Positions 24,540-33,904 are shown, numbered from the stretch's first letter. The stretch is 64,000 bases of DNA from Cellulomonas alba (GCF_030362835.1 NZ_JAUCGQ010000003.1:124001-188000); one strand, 5' to 3'. Made by a program: numbers and translations. Notes: generated by a model from the letters alone, not told the origin.

Positions 24540-24860
24540 TCAGCGGCTCGGCGAGCCCGTCGTCTCGTCCGCGAGCTCCTCCACGTCGTCCACGTCGTCG
24601 TCGTACTCGGCGTCACCGGACCAGTCGGACTCCTCGTCGTCCTCGTCCTCGTCGTCCTCCTCCTCGGCGAGGTAGAACGGCGTGGCCTCGCCGTGGACGG
24701 TGCCGAGAGCGTCGTCGTAGACCTCGAAGGCGTCCGCCAGCACGTCGTACGCGTCGTCGACCGCCGGGTCGTCCTCACCACGGCGCGAGACGATCGCGTT
24801 GTAGTGCGCCTCGAGGGCTGCGATCAGGCGGTCCAGGGCGGCACGCGGGTCGACGGTCAT
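24540..24860 (-). CDS. Small acidic protein often labelled 'primosomal protein'; function unknown
   Basis: The 106-aa protein has a helical N-terminal half (MTVDPRAALDRLIAALEAHYNAIVSRRGEDDP as its start region) and a C-terminal 45 residues that are almost all Asp and Glu. Similar small acidic proteins occur next to mshC, DUF5703 and M20 genes in actinobacteria. A primosomal label attached to some of them has no support that I can see. The ATG at 24860 is preceded at six bases by TACGGT. It diverges from the DUF5703 gene with only 29 bases between the starts. Confidence 0.75.
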   Translation of the reverse strand: MTVDPRAALDRLIAALEAHYNAIVSRRGEDDPAVDDAYDVLADAFEVYDDALGTVHGEATPFYLAEEEDDEDEDDEESDWSGDAEYDDDVDDVEELADETTGSPSR

Positions 24861-24866
24861 GCCACG

Positions 24867-24872
24867 ACCGTA
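24867..24872 (-). promoter_or_regulatory. -10 element (TACGGT) of the leaderless acidic-protein gene
   Basis: TACGGT on the minus strand stands six bases before ATG 24860. The opposite-strand CACAAT at 24886-24891 may be the -10 of the DUF5703 gene, so both promoters would fit within about 25 bases. Confidence 0.45.
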
Positions 24873-24889
24873 GCGCCGCCCGAGGCACA

Positions 24890-25198
24890 ATGGCAGCGCA
24901 GAAGGTCCGGTGGCACGGCGCACCCGACGCGCCGGGACGGGGTTGGCGGATGGCAATCGGTCAGAGCGGGACGAAGCGGAGCGACTGGGTGTCGCAGGGC
25001 GGGCAGTACGAGTACCGCGTTCTCACCCTCCCGCGCACGACGAGTCGCAACGACGCACGTCAGATGCTGACCGAGCAGGCCGAGTACGGACGCTGGGAGC
25101 TCGCCCGGTCGGTGGTCTACGTCGGTGGCGAGCGCAGGGTCTGGCTGCGTCGGAAGATCATCCGGGTGCGCTCGACGCTCGCCGAGACGCTCGACTGA
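24890..25198 (+). CDS. DUF5703 family protein
   Basis: The conserved part of this protein (102 aa from ATG 24890) runs YEYRVLTLPRTTSRNDARQMLTEQAEYGRWELARSVVYVGGERRVWLRRKIIRV and ends shortly after. It has a family-typical stretch with a basic C-terminus and no known function. Homologues are only 60-85 aa, and a CACAAT hexamer overlaps ATG 24890. The real start may therefore be ATG 24950, giving 82 aa. Its place between uppP and an M20 peptidase is conserved in actinobacteria (Rv2137c-like position). Confidence 0.75.
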   Translation: MAAQKVRWHGAPDAPGRGWRMAIGQSGTKRSDWVSQGGQYEYRVLTLPRTTSRNDARQMLTEQAEYGRWELARSVVYVGGERRVWLRRKIIRVRSTLAETLD

Positions 25199-25220
25199 GC
25201 GGCCGAGTCGGCGCCCCGGC

Positions 25221-26543
25221 TCAGCAGGTCGCGAGCAGGCGGTCGAGCACGCGGCAGCCGAAGCGCAGCGCGTCGACCGGAACGCGCTCGTCGACGCCGT
25301 GGAACATGCCCGTGAAGTCGAGGTCCGCCGGCAGGCGCAGCGGCGCGAAGCCGTAGCCCGCGATGCCGAGGCGCGCGAGCGACTTGTTGTCGGTGCCCGC
25401 CGAGAGCGTGTACGGCAGGACCGTCGCGCCGGGGTCCTCGGCGTGCAGCGCGTCGACCATCGCGTCGACGAGCCCACCCGAGAACGGCGCCTCGAGGCCG
25501 ATGTCGTGGTGGATCCGCTCGATCCGCACGTGCTCGCCGGCGAGCTCCGCCACCTTCGCGTCGAACTCCACCTCGCGGCCCGGAAGGAACCGGCCGTCGA
25601 CCGTGCCCTGCGCGGTCGAGGGGATGACGTTCGCCTTGTAGCCCGCGGCGAGCTGGCTCGGGTTGGTGGTGTGCTGCAGCGTCGCGCCGACGAACCGCTT
25701 GGCCGGGCCGAGCGCGTCCACCAGCCGGTGGATCGTGTCCGGGTCCTCCTCGTCGAGCGGGAGGCCCGTGAGGTCCGCCACGCCGCGGAGCAGCTCGCGG
25801 ACCGTGGGCGTCAGCTCGAGCGGCCACGCGTACCGGCCGATCCGCGCCACCGCCTCGGCCAGGTGCGTCACCGCGTTGTCCGGGCTGACGCCGCTGCCGT
25901 GACCGGCCCGCCCGTCGGCGACGAGCCGCATCCACGACAGGCCCTTCTCGGCGGTCTGCAGCAGGTAGGCGCGCCGTCCACCGACGTCGACCGAGAACCC
26001 GCCGACCTCGCTGATCGCCTCGGTCGCGCCCTCGAACAGCTCCGGCCGGTGGTCGACCGCCCACCGGGCGCCCGCGCCTCCGCCGGCCTCTTCGTCGGCG
26101 AACATCGCGACGACCACGTCACGCGCAGGCTGGCGGCCCTCGCGGACCAGCTGCCGCACGACGGACAGGATCATCGCGTCCATGTCCTTCATGTCGACGG
26201 CGCCGCGGCCCCAGAGCAGGCCGTCGCGCTCCTCGCCGGCGAACGGGTCGACCGACCAGTCCGCGGCCTGCGCCGGGACGACGTCGAGGTGACCGTGCAG
26301 CACGAGCGCGGGTCGCGATCGGTCGGCACCCTCGAGTCGCGTGACCAGGCTCGTGCGGCCCGGACGGCTCTCGAACACCTCGACCTCGAGCCCGACCTCG
26401 TCGAGCAGCCCGGCGACGTGCTCGGCCGCCGCGCGCTCCCCCGGACCGGAGTCGTCGCCGAAGTTGGACGTGTCGATGCGGATCAGGTCGCGGCAGATGC
26501 CGACGACCTCGTCCTCGGCCGTGGGCGGGGCGGTCGTCGGCAT
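25221..26543 (-). CDS. M20/M25/M40 family zinc metallohydrolase
   Basis: The 440-aa protein shares the two-domain di-zinc fold of DapE, ArgE and aminoacylases. Visible metal-site parts are LHGHLDVVPA (His and Asp), LLWGRGAVDMKD (bridging Asp), and MFADEEAGGGAG (Glu-Glu). A dimerisation domain spans about 190-310. The substrate is a peptide, acyl amino acid or similar and cannot be fixed here; the mycobacterial equivalent is annotated dapE2 without proof. ATG 26543 has TAGGTT at six bases, so it is probably leaderless. Confidence 0.92.
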   Translation of the reverse strand: MPTTAPPTAEDEVVGICRDLIRIDTSNFGDDSGPGERAAAEHVAGLLDEVGLEVEVFESRPGRTSLVTRLEGADRSRPALVLHGHLDVVPAQAADWSVDPFAGEERDGLLWGRGAVDMKDMDAMILSVVRQLVREGRQPARDVVVAMFADEEAGGGAGARWAVDHRPELFEGATEAISEVGGFSVDVGGRRAYLLQTAEKGLSWMRLVADGRAGHGSGVSPDNAVTHLAEAVARIGRYAWPLELTPTVRELLRGVADLTGLPLDEEDPDTIHRLVDALGPAKRFVGATLQHTTNPSQLAAGYKANVIPSTAQGTVDGRFLPGREVEFDAKVAELAGEHVRIERIHHDIGLEAPFSGGLVDAMVDALHAEDPGATVLPYTLSAGTDNKSLARLGIAGYGFAPLRLPADLDFTGMFHGVDERVPVDALRFGCRVLDRLLATC

Positions 26544-26549
26544 GCGGCC

Positions 26550-26555
26550 AACCTA
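26550..26555 (-). promoter_or_regulatory. -10 element (TAGGTT) of the leaderless M20 gene
   Basis: TAGGTT on the minus strand stands six bases before ATG 26543. Confidence 0.5.
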
Positions 26556-26622
26556 CCGGGACGCCACCGGGCGCCGGGCCGCCGCCGGGGTCGACCTGCA
26601 CCCCCGGGAGCGGCCCGGCCGG

Positions 26623-28686
26623 TCAGGCCGTCAGCCCGCGGCGCACCAGGAGCGGGTCGATCTGCGGGTCACGGCCGCGCAGCTCGCGGAACGCGTCCAT
26701 CGGGTCGAGCGAGCCGCCGCGCGAGAGCAGCGCGCCGCGGAACCGGTCGCCGTTCTCCCGCCGCAGTCCGCCGTTCTCGCGGAACCACTCGACCGTGTCG
26801 GCGTCGAGCACCTCCGACCAGATGTAGGAGTAGTACCCCGCCGCGTAGCCGCCGCCGAAGATGTGGTTGAAGTACGACGTGCGGTAGCGCGGCAGCACCT
26901 TGGCGTACGAGATGCCGGCGGCGTCGAGCGCCGCGGCCTCGAAGGCCTCGACCTGCTCCGGGTCGGTCGGCGCCTCCTCGGGCGTCAGCCGGTGCCACGC
27001 CTGGTCGAGCAGCGCCGCGCCCAGGTACTCCGTCGTGCCGAAGCCCTGGCCGTCCCGGCGGCTGTCGAGCAGCGTCTCGACCCACTCCGACGGCATCGGC
27101 TCGCCCGTCACGTGGTGCCGCGCGAACGAGCGGACGACCGTCTCGTCCCACGCCCACATCTCGTTCACCTGCGACGGGTACTCGACGAAGTCACGCGGGA
27201 CCGACGTGCCCGACTGCGACGGCCAGCGCACCGCGCTGAACAGACCGTGCAGCGCGTGGCCGAACTCGTGGAACGCGGTGCTGACCTCGTCCCACGTGAG
27301 CAGGGTCGGCTCGCCGTCGGGCGGGCGCGGGATGTTGAGGTTGTTGACGACGACGGGCGGCTCGTCGAGCAGCCACGACTGGTCGACGAGGTTGTTCATC
27401 CACGCCCCGCCGCGCTTGCTGTCGCGCGTCCAGCCGTCGAACACGAAGAGGCCGAGGCCGCTGCCGTCCGCGTCGAACACCTCGAAGACGCGCGCGTCGG
27501 GGTGGTAGGCGACGAGGTCATGGCGCTCGGCGAACGTGAGGCCGTACAGGTCGGTCGCGGCGCGGAAGACGCCCTCGGTGAGCACGCGGTCGAGCTCGAG
27601 GTACGGCCGCAGCGCCGCGTCGTCGATCGACCGGCGCGCGTGGCGGACGCGCTCGGCGTAGAACGCCCAGTCCCACGGCTCGAGCGTGGCGGCCGGCTCG
27701 TCCTCCCGCAGGACCGCCTCGAGCTCGGCGGCCTCGGCGCGGGCGTTGGCGACGGCGGCCGGGACCAGGCGAGTCAGCATCGCGTCGACCGCGTCGGCCG
27801 ACTTCGCCGTGGCGTCCTCGGCGACATAGGCCGCGTGGTGCGGGTAGCCGAGCAGCCGGGCCCGCTCCGCGCGCAGGCGCGCGAGCTCGACGAGGGTCGG
27901 CCGCGTGTCGTGGGCGCCGCCGAGCCCGCGCGAGATCGACGCGCGGTAGAGCCGCTCGCGCACCGAGCGGTTCGTCAGCGACGCGAGCGCGGGCTGGTCC
28001 GTCGGCAGGATCAGGTCGATGAGCCACGCGTCCTCGTGCCCGCGCTCGGCAGCGGCGCGGGCGGCGGCACGGCGTGCGTCGTCGGGCAGGCCGTCGAGCT
28101 CGTCCTCGTCGGTGAGCAGCAGCGCGCCGTCGTTGCCCGCGGCGAGCAGCTCGCGCCCGAACACCGTCGACAGCCGCGTGATCTCGGCGTTCAACCACCG
28201 CAGGCGCTCCTGCGCGGTCTCGTCGAGGCGCACGCCGGCGCGCAGGAACGCCGTCGTCGTGCGCTCCAGCAGCCACGCCGTGTCGGGCTCGAGCTCGACA
28301 CGGCCGGCCGTCGCGTCGGCGGCGATCGCCTCGAGCCGCGCGAAGATGCGGCCGTCGAGGTGCAGTGCGTCCTCGTGCGCCGCGAGCAGCGGTGCGACCT
28401 CCTCCTCGATCGCGTCGAGCGCCGGGCTCGAGTCCGAGCTCGAGACGTTGAAGAAGACGGTCGCGGACCGGGTCAGGAGCCGTCCCGACCGCTCGAGCGC
28501 CTCGAGCGTGTTCTCGACCGTCGGGGGCTCGGGATCCGTCGCGATCGCCTCCCACTCGGCGCGCTGCTCGGCCATCCCGGCGAGCATCGCGGGCAGGTAG
28601 TGCTCGGTACGGATGCGCGTGAAGTCCGGCAGGCGGTACGGGAGGGTCGATTCGGTCGCGAACGGGTTGCTGAGGTCGAGCGCCAT
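26623..28686 (-). CDS. M3 family oligopeptidase (Dcp/OpdA-like)
   Basis: The 687-aa protein is a cytosolic zinc oligopeptidase that trims peptides, plausibly products of the nearby proteasome. The zinc motif HEFGH lies at about 473-477 (TAFHEFGHALHGLFS), and the downstream Glu ligand and YAAGYYSYIWSEVLDAD substrate region are present. Length and the N-terminal opening (LSNPFATESTLPYRLPDF) match dipeptidyl carboxypeptidase-type M3 enzymes. No signal peptide is seen. ATG 28686 was chosen from homology; an in-frame ATG at 28704 is possible. Confidence 0.93.
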   Translation of the reverse strand: MALDLSNPFATESTLPYRLPDFTRIRTEHYLPAMLAGMAEQRAEWEAIATDPEPPTVENTLEALERSGRLLTRSATVFFNVSSSDSSPALDAIEEEVAPLLAAHEDALHLDGRIFARLEAIAADATAGRVELEPDTAWLLERTTTAFLRAGVRLDETAQERLRWLNAEITRLSTVFGRELLAAGNDGALLLTDEDELDGLPDDARRAAARAAAERGHEDAWLIDLILPTDQPALASLTNRSVRERLYRASISRGLGGAHDTRPTLVELARLRAERARLLGYPHHAAYVAEDATAKSADAVDAMLTRLVPAAVANARAEAAELEAVLREDEPAATLEPWDWAFYAERVRHARRSIDDAALRPYLELDRVLTEGVFRAATDLYGLTFAERHDLVAYHPDARVFEVFDADGSGLGLFVFDGWTRDSKRGGAWMNNLVDQSWLLDEPPVVVNNLNIPRPPDGEPTLLTWDEVSTAFHEFGHALHGLFSAVRWPSQSGTSVPRDFVEYPSQVNEMWAWDETVVRSFARHHVTGEPMPSEWVETLLDSRRDGQGFGTTEYLGAALLDQAWHRLTPEEAPTDPEQVEAFEAAALDAAGISYAKVLPRYRTSYFNHIFGGGYAAGYYSYIWSEVLDADTVEWFRENGGLRRENGDRFRGALLSRGGSLDPMDAFRELRGRDPQIDPLLVRRGLTA

Positions 28687-28788
28687 GCGTTCATCCAACC
28701 TCATGGCCGAGGGTGCGGCCGGGCGACCACGTCGACGCGCGTCCGTCCGCACCCGCGGCCCCTGTGCAAGGCGAGCAGGCGCCGCAGG

Positions 28789-29901
28789 TCAGGCGAACGC
28801 GGCTGCCGGCGGCGCCGACTCGTAGCCGTGCGCCCGCGCGACGGGCTCGCTGAACAGCCGACCCCCGCGCGTCGTCAGCCCCGCCGCGAGCGTCGCGTCG
28901 GCCTCGAGAGCCCCGCGGACCCCGCGCTCCGCGAGGGCCGACAGGTACGGCAGCGTCACGTTCGTCAGCGCGCGCGTCGACGTCACGGGCACCGCGCCCG
29001 GCATGTTCGCGACGCAGTAGAAGACGGAGCCGTGCACGCGGTAGGTCGGGTCGTCGTGCGTGGTCGGGTGGGTGTCCTCGAAGCAGCCGCCCTGGTCGAC
29101 GGCGACGTCGACGAGCACCGAGCCGGGCTTCATCCGCTTGACGAGCGTGTTCGGCACCAGGTGGGGCGCGCGCGCCCCGGGCACGAGCACGGCGCCGATG
29201 ACGAGGTCCGCGTCGAGCAGCTCGCGCTCGATGGCGTACGCGCTCGACGCGAGCGTGCGGATGCGCCCCGTGAACGCGGCGTCGATCTCGCGCAGCCGTG
29301 GCATCGACAGGTCGAGCACCGCCACGTCGGCGCGCATGCCCACCGCGATCTCCGCCGCGTGCCGCCCGACGACTCCCCCGCCCAGCACGACGACCTTGGC
29401 GGCGTCGACGCCCGGCACGCCCCCGAGCAGCACGCCCGCGCCGCCCTCGTTGCGCATCAGGTGGTAGGCGCCGACCTGCGACGCGAGTCTCCCCGCGACC
29501 TCGCTCATGGGCGCGAGCAGCGGGAGCGACCCGTCGGGCAGCTGCACCGTCTCGTACGCGACCGACGTGGTGCCGCCCGCGAGCAGCGCGTCGGTGCACG
29601 CGCGGTCGGCGGCCAGGTGCAGGTAGGTGAACAGCGTGAGGTCGGCGCGCAGGAAGCCGTACTCCTGCTCCACCGGCTCCTTCACCTTGCACACGAGCTC
29701 GGCGGACCACGCCTCCTCGGCCGTGCCGACGATGCGCGCGCCCGCCTCCCGGTAGTGCGCGTCGTCGATCGCCGAGCCCTCGCCCGCGCCGGACTCGACG
29801 AGCACCTCGTGCCCGGCGCCGACGAGCTGGTGCGCCCCGGCCGGTGTGAGGGCCACGCGGTACTCGCGGTTCTTGACCTCCCGCGGGATCCCGACCTGCA
29901 T
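28789..29901 (-). CDS. ald: Alanine dehydrogenase
   Basis: Ald interconverts L-alanine and pyruvate plus ammonia with NAD. The 370-aa protein starts [20 protein letters not shown], a textbook family opening, with Lys in VCKVKEP, catalytic His in TYLHLAAD, the Rossmann loop [14 protein letters not shown] and the substrate region [16 protein letters not shown] 29901 has a CGGAG ribosome site. The frame continuing upstream is a shadow. Nothing in the sequence indicates regulation. Confidence 0.95.
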   Translation of the reverse strand: MQVGIPREVKNREYRVALTPAGAHQLVGAGHEVLVESGAGEGSAIDDAHYREAGARIVGTAEEAWSAELVCKVKEPVEQEYGFLRADLTLFTYLHLAADRACTDALLAGGTTSVAYETVQLPDGSLPLLAPMSEVAGRLASQVGAYHLMRNEGGAGVLLGGVPGVDAAKVVVLGGGVVGRHAAEIAVGMRADVAVLDLSMPRLREIDAAFTGRIRTLASSAYAIERELLDADLVIGAVLVPGARAPHLVPNTLVKRMKPGSVLVDVAVDQGGCFEDTHPTTHDDPTYRVHGSVFYCVANMPGAVPVTSTRALTNVTLPYLSALAERGVRGALEADATLAAGLTTRGGRLFSEPVARAHGYESAPPAAAFA

Positions 29902-30031
29902 CGTGTGCTCCGTCCGTCGTGGGGTCTGCCACTCGCGACCAGTGTCGTCTCGCGCGGCCCGCGCGGCGCGGGCGGCGGGGTGGTTTCGCCCTCGCGGGGC
30001 ATGCCCGCGCTCCTCCGGGCACCATCGACCC

Positions 30032-30799
30032 GTGACGACGCCGACGTTCCGCAAGTCCCGGCACGACGCGCCGGCGGGCTTCTTCGCGTGCGAGGCCGCG
30101 GGCCTGCGCTGGCTCGGGGAGGCTGCCGACGGCGCGCCCGTCGTGGCGGTGCTCGACGTGGCCGACGACCACCTGGACCTGGCCCGGCTGACGAGCGTGC
30201 GGCCGACGCGCGACGCCGCGGTCGCGTTCGGACGCGCACTCGCCGGCACGCACGACGCCGGCGCGCCAGCCTTCGGGAGCCCGCCGCCGGCCTGGGGTCG
30301 CGACGGCTTCTTCGGGCCGCTGGACGCGCCGCTCGTCATGCCGGCCGGCGAGCACGAGCGGTGGGGCGACTTCCTCGCGCGGCGCCGCCTCCAGCCGCTC
30401 GCAGCGGCGCTCGACCGTGCGGGGGTCGTACCGGCCAGGGCGTTCGACGCCCTCGTGACGCGCCTGCTCGGGGGCGACCTCGACGACGACGACCGCCCGG
30501 CCCGGCTGCACGGCGACCTCTGGTCGGGCAACGTGATGTGGACCGCGCAGGGCGCGACTCTCGTCGACCCCGCCGCGCACGGCGGCCATCGCGAGACGGA
30601 CCTCGCGATGCTGCACCTGTTCGGGCTGCCGTTCCTCGACGACGTCGTCGCGGGCTACGGCGAGGTGCACGCCCTGCGACCGGGGTGGCGCGAGCGCCTC
30701 GGGTTGCACCAGGTGTACCCCGTCGGCGTGCACGCGCTGCTGTTCGGCGGCGGTTACGTCGCGCAGCTGCGACGCCTGCTGGAGCGCTGGGGCCGCTGA
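30032..30799 (+). CDS. Fructosamine kinase family protein
   Basis: The 255-aa protein has a protein-kinase-like fold: [11 protein letters not shown] is the catalytic loop with Asp and Asn, and [17 protein letters not shown] is the metal-binding loop with its Asp. Such kinases phosphorylate ketoamines on glycated amines so that they fall apart. At 255 aa it is slightly short compared with the 288-aa norm, with the loss mainly in the N-terminal lobe. GTG 30032 is preceded by CACCAT at six bases, a weak -10-like hexamer. It diverges from ald. Confidence 0.85.
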   Translation: MTTPTFRKSRHDAPAGFFACEAAGLRWLGEAADGAPVVAVLDVADDHLDLARLTSVRPTRDAAVAFGRALAGTHDAGAPAFGSPPPAWGRDGFFGPLDAPLVMPAGEHERWGDFLARRRLQPLAAALDRAGVVPARAFDALVTRLLGGDLDDDDRPARLHGDLWSGNVMWTAQGATLVDPAAHGGHRETDLAMLHLFGLPFLDDVVAGYGEVHALRPGWRERLGLHQVYPVGVHALLFGGGYVAQLRRLLERWGR

Positions 30800-30932
30800 A
30801 CCGCGTCCGGCGTGCGCCCGGGGTGGGCGTTCGGGTGGTCCGCTGCCGTCGCCGCGCGCGGGGATCGGGGCGCGTGCCATCCTCGTCGGACGACGAAGGG
30901 GCGCCGCCCCGTGGACGGACCGGGAGGGCAGC

Positions 30933-31823
30933 GTGGACGCTCGCGGTCCGTCGCCGTGGCCGCCGACCGCCGGTGCGGCGCCTGAGCTGCCGCAGCCGCG
31001 CCGCCCCGTCGAGCCGCCGCTCGTGCGGTTCGTGACGCCGCCCCGCACGGTCCGGCGCGTGCCGCGAGCGCTGGTGATGGCGCTCGTCGTGCTGCTGCTC
31101 GGTGGCGCGTTCGCGCTCGGGGCGCGGTGGTACGCCGCCGCGAACGCCTTCGGTCCCGCGGCCGGGCACGAGGAGGCCCGGGTCCCGCTCGGCGCCCCGC
31201 CCGTCGAGTCGTCCCTCGACCACGGGCCCCACGCGTTCACTGCGCTCCAGGCGGACGGGACGACGCCCGTCGCGTACGACCCGTGCCGGCCCATCCACTA
31301 CGTCGTCCGGACCGCGGGCGCGCCCGACGGCGCCGACCAGCTGCTCACGACCGCCATCGACCGCGTCTCGGCGGCGACCGGTCTGCAGTTCGTCGACGAC
31401 GGCACCACGACCGAGGCGCCGTCACCGAAGCGCCACGCGTACCAGCCCGACCGGTACGGCAAGCGCTGGGCGCCGGTGCTCGTGGCCTGGTCCGACGCGC
31501 TGGAGACGCCCGCGCTCGAGGGCGACGTCGCGGGCCTGGGCGGCTCGGCGTCGGTGCACCGCGACGGCGTCGACGTGTACGTGACCGGCTCGGTCACGCT
31601 CGACACCGACGAAGTTGCGCGGCTGCTCGCGACGCCCAACGGGCAGGCGATCGCCCTCGGGGTCGTGTCGCACGAGCTCGGGCACCTCGTCGGTCTCGAC
31701 CACGTCGACGACCCCGCGGAGCTCATGTACCCCTCGACGAACCTCTCGGTGACGAGCTTCGCGGCGGGCGATCGTGAAGGTCTTGCGGTGCTCGGTGAGG
31801 GACGTTGCACACCCCACCTGTGA
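30933..31823 (+). CDS. Membrane-anchored matrixin-type zinc metalloprotease
   Basis: The 296-aa protein has a Pro-rich cytoplasmic N-terminus, one membrane helix (about 46-65) and an extracellular catalytic domain. The zinc motif [11 protein letters not shown] begins at H247, and a Met-turn follows in [13 protein letters not shown]. Two Cys (PCRPIHYVV and GRCTPHL) may form a disulphide. This is a type II membrane protein of the metzincin/M10 group. Its target is unknown. GTG 30933 has a GGGAGG ribosome site. No inhibitory prodomain with a cysteine switch is seen. Confidence 0.85.
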   Translation: MDARGPSPWPPTAGAAPELPQPRRPVEPPLVRFVTPPRTVRRVPRALVMALVVLLLGGAFALGARWYAAANAFGPAAGHEEARVPLGAPPVESSLDHGPHAFTALQADGTTPVAYDPCRPIHYVVRTAGAPDGADQLLTTAIDRVSAATGLQFVDDGTTTEAPSPKRHAYQPDRYGKRWAPVLVAWSDALETPALEGDVAGLGGSASVHRDGVDVYVTGSVTLDTDEVARLLATPNGQAIALGVVSHELGHLVGLDHVDDPAELMYPSTNLSVTSFAAGDREGLAVLGEGRCTPHL

Positions 31824-31849
31824 GGCGCGCCGGCCGGTCCGCGCGGGCG

Positions 31850-31855
31850 TAGCCT
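31850..31855 (+). promoter_or_regulatory. Possible -10 (TAGCCT) for the alpha/beta hydrolase gene
   Basis: TAGCCT lies 29 bases upstream of a strong AAGGAG ribosome site. If transcription starts near 31862, the upstream in-frame ATG (31774) and GTG (31795) cannot be the hydrolase start. Confidence 0.4.
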
Positions 31856-31884
31856 GTCGGGGCCGCGGAGCCGCGGCGCGCACC

Positions 31885-31890
31885 AAGGAG
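31885..31890 (+). promoter_or_regulatory. Ribosome site AAGGAG before an ATC codon
   Basis: AAGGAG is followed by six bases and then ATC at 31897. No ATG, GTG or TTG in the right frame lies within 20 bases, so this ribosome site points to ATC as start codon. Confidence 0.55.
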
Positions 31891-31896
31891 CCCCTC

Positions 31897-32556
31897 ATCT
31901 CGCACCGTCCGATCGTCCTCGTGCACGGCACCCGCTCGTCCTCCGCCATCTGGGCGGCGCAGGTCGGTGCGCTGCGGCAGCACGGCCACCCGACCCTCGC
32001 GCTCGACCTGCCCGGCCACGGCACGCGATCGGGCGAGCGGTTCACCCTCGAGGGCGCGGTGGCCGCGATCGACGACGCCGTGCGCTCGTTCACCGTCGCG
32101 CCGCTGCTGGTCGGGCTCTCGCTCGGCGGGTACGCGAGCCTCGCGTACGCCGGCCGGAACGCCGACCGCATCGCGGGCATCGTGCTGGCCGGATGCTCGA
32201 CCGAGACGCGCGGCAAGCCGCTGCGGCTCTACGGGCGCCTCTCGGCAGCTCTCGACGGCGCGCTCGAGTTCGGCGGCGGCACGTGGGACGTCGTGACCGA
32301 CATGCTCTCCTCGCTCGCGGGGTACTCGTCGATCGAGGACCTGCGCCGGCTGCGGCTGCCGCTCTGGCTGGTCAACGGCGCACGCGACCCGCTGCGGCTC
32401 GACGAGCGGCGCTACCTGCGGGCGGCGCCCGCCGCCCGGCTGACGGTCGTGCCGCGCGCGGGCCACGACGTCAACCTGCACGCCCCGGTCGCGTTCAACC
32501 GGGTGCTGCTCGACGCGCTGCACGAGCTGCCCGCGCCGGTGCTCACCGCTCGCTGA
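31897..32556 (+). CDS. Alpha/beta hydrolase, apparent ATC start
   Basis: The 219-aa protein opens RPIVLVHGTRSSSAIWAAQV, with the oxyanion HG motif close to the N-terminus as expected. The catalytic triad is Ser in VGLSLGGYASL, Asp in VNGARDPLR and His in RAGHDVNLH. Substrate unknown. The start is unusual: AAGGAG stands six bases before ATC 31897. Upstream ATG 31774 or GTG 31795 would add an Arg/Ala-rich tail and overlap the metalloprotease gene. The 3' end overlaps the convergent AI-2E permease gene by 14 bases. Confidence 0.82.
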   Translation: MSHRPIVLVHGTRSSSAIWAAQVGALRQHGHPTLALDLPGHGTRSGERFTLEGAVAAIDDAVRSFTVAPLLVGLSLGGYASLAYAGRNADRIAGIVLAGCSTETRGKPLRLYGRLSAALDGALEFGGGTWDVVTDMLSSLAGYSSIEDLRRLRLPLWLVNGARDPLRLDERRYLRAAPAARLTVVPRAGHDVNLHAPVAFNRVLLDALHELPAPVLTAR

Positions 32557-33757
32557 CGGCCTCGTCGACAGGCTCGACGTCCTCCTCGACCTCGTCCTCT
32601 TCTTCCTCGTCCATGGGCGGGTCGAGCGTGCGCAGCCGCGAGAAGATCGACCAGCAGACGGAGATCAGCGGCACCGCGATCACCGCTCCGAGCAGGCCGC
32701 CGAGCAGCGTGCCGCCCGTGACCGCCAAGGCGATCACCACCGGGTGGATCTTCACCTGCCGGCCCATGATCAGCGGCTGGAGGAAGTGCCCCTCGAACTG
32801 GCCGATCAGCGCGATGCCGACGCCCACGAAGATCGCCGACCAGACGCCGTTGGCCGCCAGCGCCACCAGCATCGCGACGACCATGGCGGCCGGTCCGCCG
32901 ATGAGCGGGATGAACGCGCCGATGAAGACGAGCACCGACAACGGTGCCGACAGCGGCACCCGCAGGATCGTCAGGATGATGAACGCGAGGCCGCCCTCGG
33001 TGACGGCGATGATCACCGTGCCGCGCGCGTAGCCCGAGAACGTGTACCAGCCGGCGCCACCGGCGGTCTTCCACGTCTCCCGGTGCCTCGCGGGCAGCTG
33101 GTTGAGGAACCACGTCCACATGTCGGTGCCCCGCGCGAGGAAGAACACGGCGCAGAACAGCGCGAGCGCGAGGGTCGTGAACACCTCGACGACGCTGCCG
33201 GTCCGCGACGCCGCGGCGCTGGCGATCTCGCCCGAGTGCGTCTGCACCCAGTCGCGCCCCGTGTCGATCCACTGCGCGACCTGGTCGCTCGTCACCTTGA
33301 ACGGCAGGTTCCCGCTCTCGAGGAAGTCGGTGATCTGCCCGATGCCGTCGCTGAACTGCGCGCTCAGCTTGTCCCACTGGCTGGCCACCGAGTAGCCCAC
33401 CCAGGTCAGGAGGCCCAGGAAGAAGAGGATGCCGCCGATGAGCGCGACGGCCGTGGCCGCGAACCGCGGCATCCCCTTGGCCAGCCAGTCGACCGCCGGG
33501 CGCAGCACGGCGCTGACGACGAGCGCGATGAACACCGCGATGAGCAGGAGCTGGACGTGCCACACCGCCGTGAAGATGACGACGACGGCGAGCGCCACGA
33601 CGAGCAGCCGCCACGAGACGCCCGCCGTCGCACGGAGCCAGCGCGGGGCGTCGTAGTCGTTGCCGTAGACGTTCGGGTTGCGGCGCGCGCCGGCCACGGT
33701 CCGCACCGACGGAGCGGTCGTCGTGTGCCTCGTCGGTCCGCCCGGAACCTCGCTCAT
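32543..33757 (-). CDS. AI-2E family transporter (TqsA/PerM type)
   Basis: The 404-aa membrane protein has the family layout: two N-terminal helices, a soluble loop region (about 120-190), then five or six further helices with the conserved FIGAFIPLIGGPAAM and the GGTLLGGLLGAVIAVPLIS segment. The C-terminal tail is highly acidic (DEEEEDEVEEDVE). Members export small molecules or act as ion antiporters; autoinducer export is shown for only a few. ATG 33757 has a GGGAGAA ribosome site. Confidence 0.9.
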   Translation of the reverse strand: MSEVPGGPTRHTTTAPSVRTVAGARRNPNVYGNDYDAPRWLRATAGVSWRLLVVALAVVVIFTAVWHVQLLLIAVFIALVVSAVLRPAVDWLAKGMPRFAATAVALIGGILFFLGLLTWVGYSVASQWDKLSAQFSDGIGQITDFLESGNLPFKVTSDQVAQWIDTGRDWVQTHSGEIASAAASRTGSVVEVFTTLALALFCAVFFLARGTDMWTWFLNQLPARHRETWKTAGGAGWYTFSGYARGTVIIAVTEGGLAFIILTILRVPLSAPLSVLVFIGAFIPLIGGPAAMVVAMLVALAANGVWSAIFVGVGIALIGQFEGHFLQPLIMGRQVKIHPVVIALAVTGGTLLGGLLGAVIAVPLISVCWSIFSRLRTLDPPMDEEEEDEVEEDVEPVDEAVSER

Positions 33758-33853
33758 CGTTCTCCCTGGTCACCCCGCTGCGTCCTGGCCGGCGCACCGT
33801 TGCGGGCCAGTCTGCACCGTGGGGGCGATGCGGGCTCGACGGGCGCACCGTGC

Positions 33854-33859
33854 TATCTT
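33854..33859 (+). promoter_or_regulatory. Possible extended -10 (TGC-TATCTT) of tRNA-Leu
   Basis: TATCTT preceded by TG at the extended -10 position lies 45 bases before the tRNA 5' end in an otherwise G/C-rich gap. No -35 consensus was seen. Confidence 0.35.
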
Positions 33860-33904
33860 TTCCGTCGCACCTGAGGGGCCCACGGGTCTCCGAGGGTTCA
33901 CCCT

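Noticed and set aside
26341..31035. A 1564-codon open frame on the plus strand
   Set aside because: It lies antisense to M20, M3 and ald, which have full motifs; its sequence has no recognisable domain.
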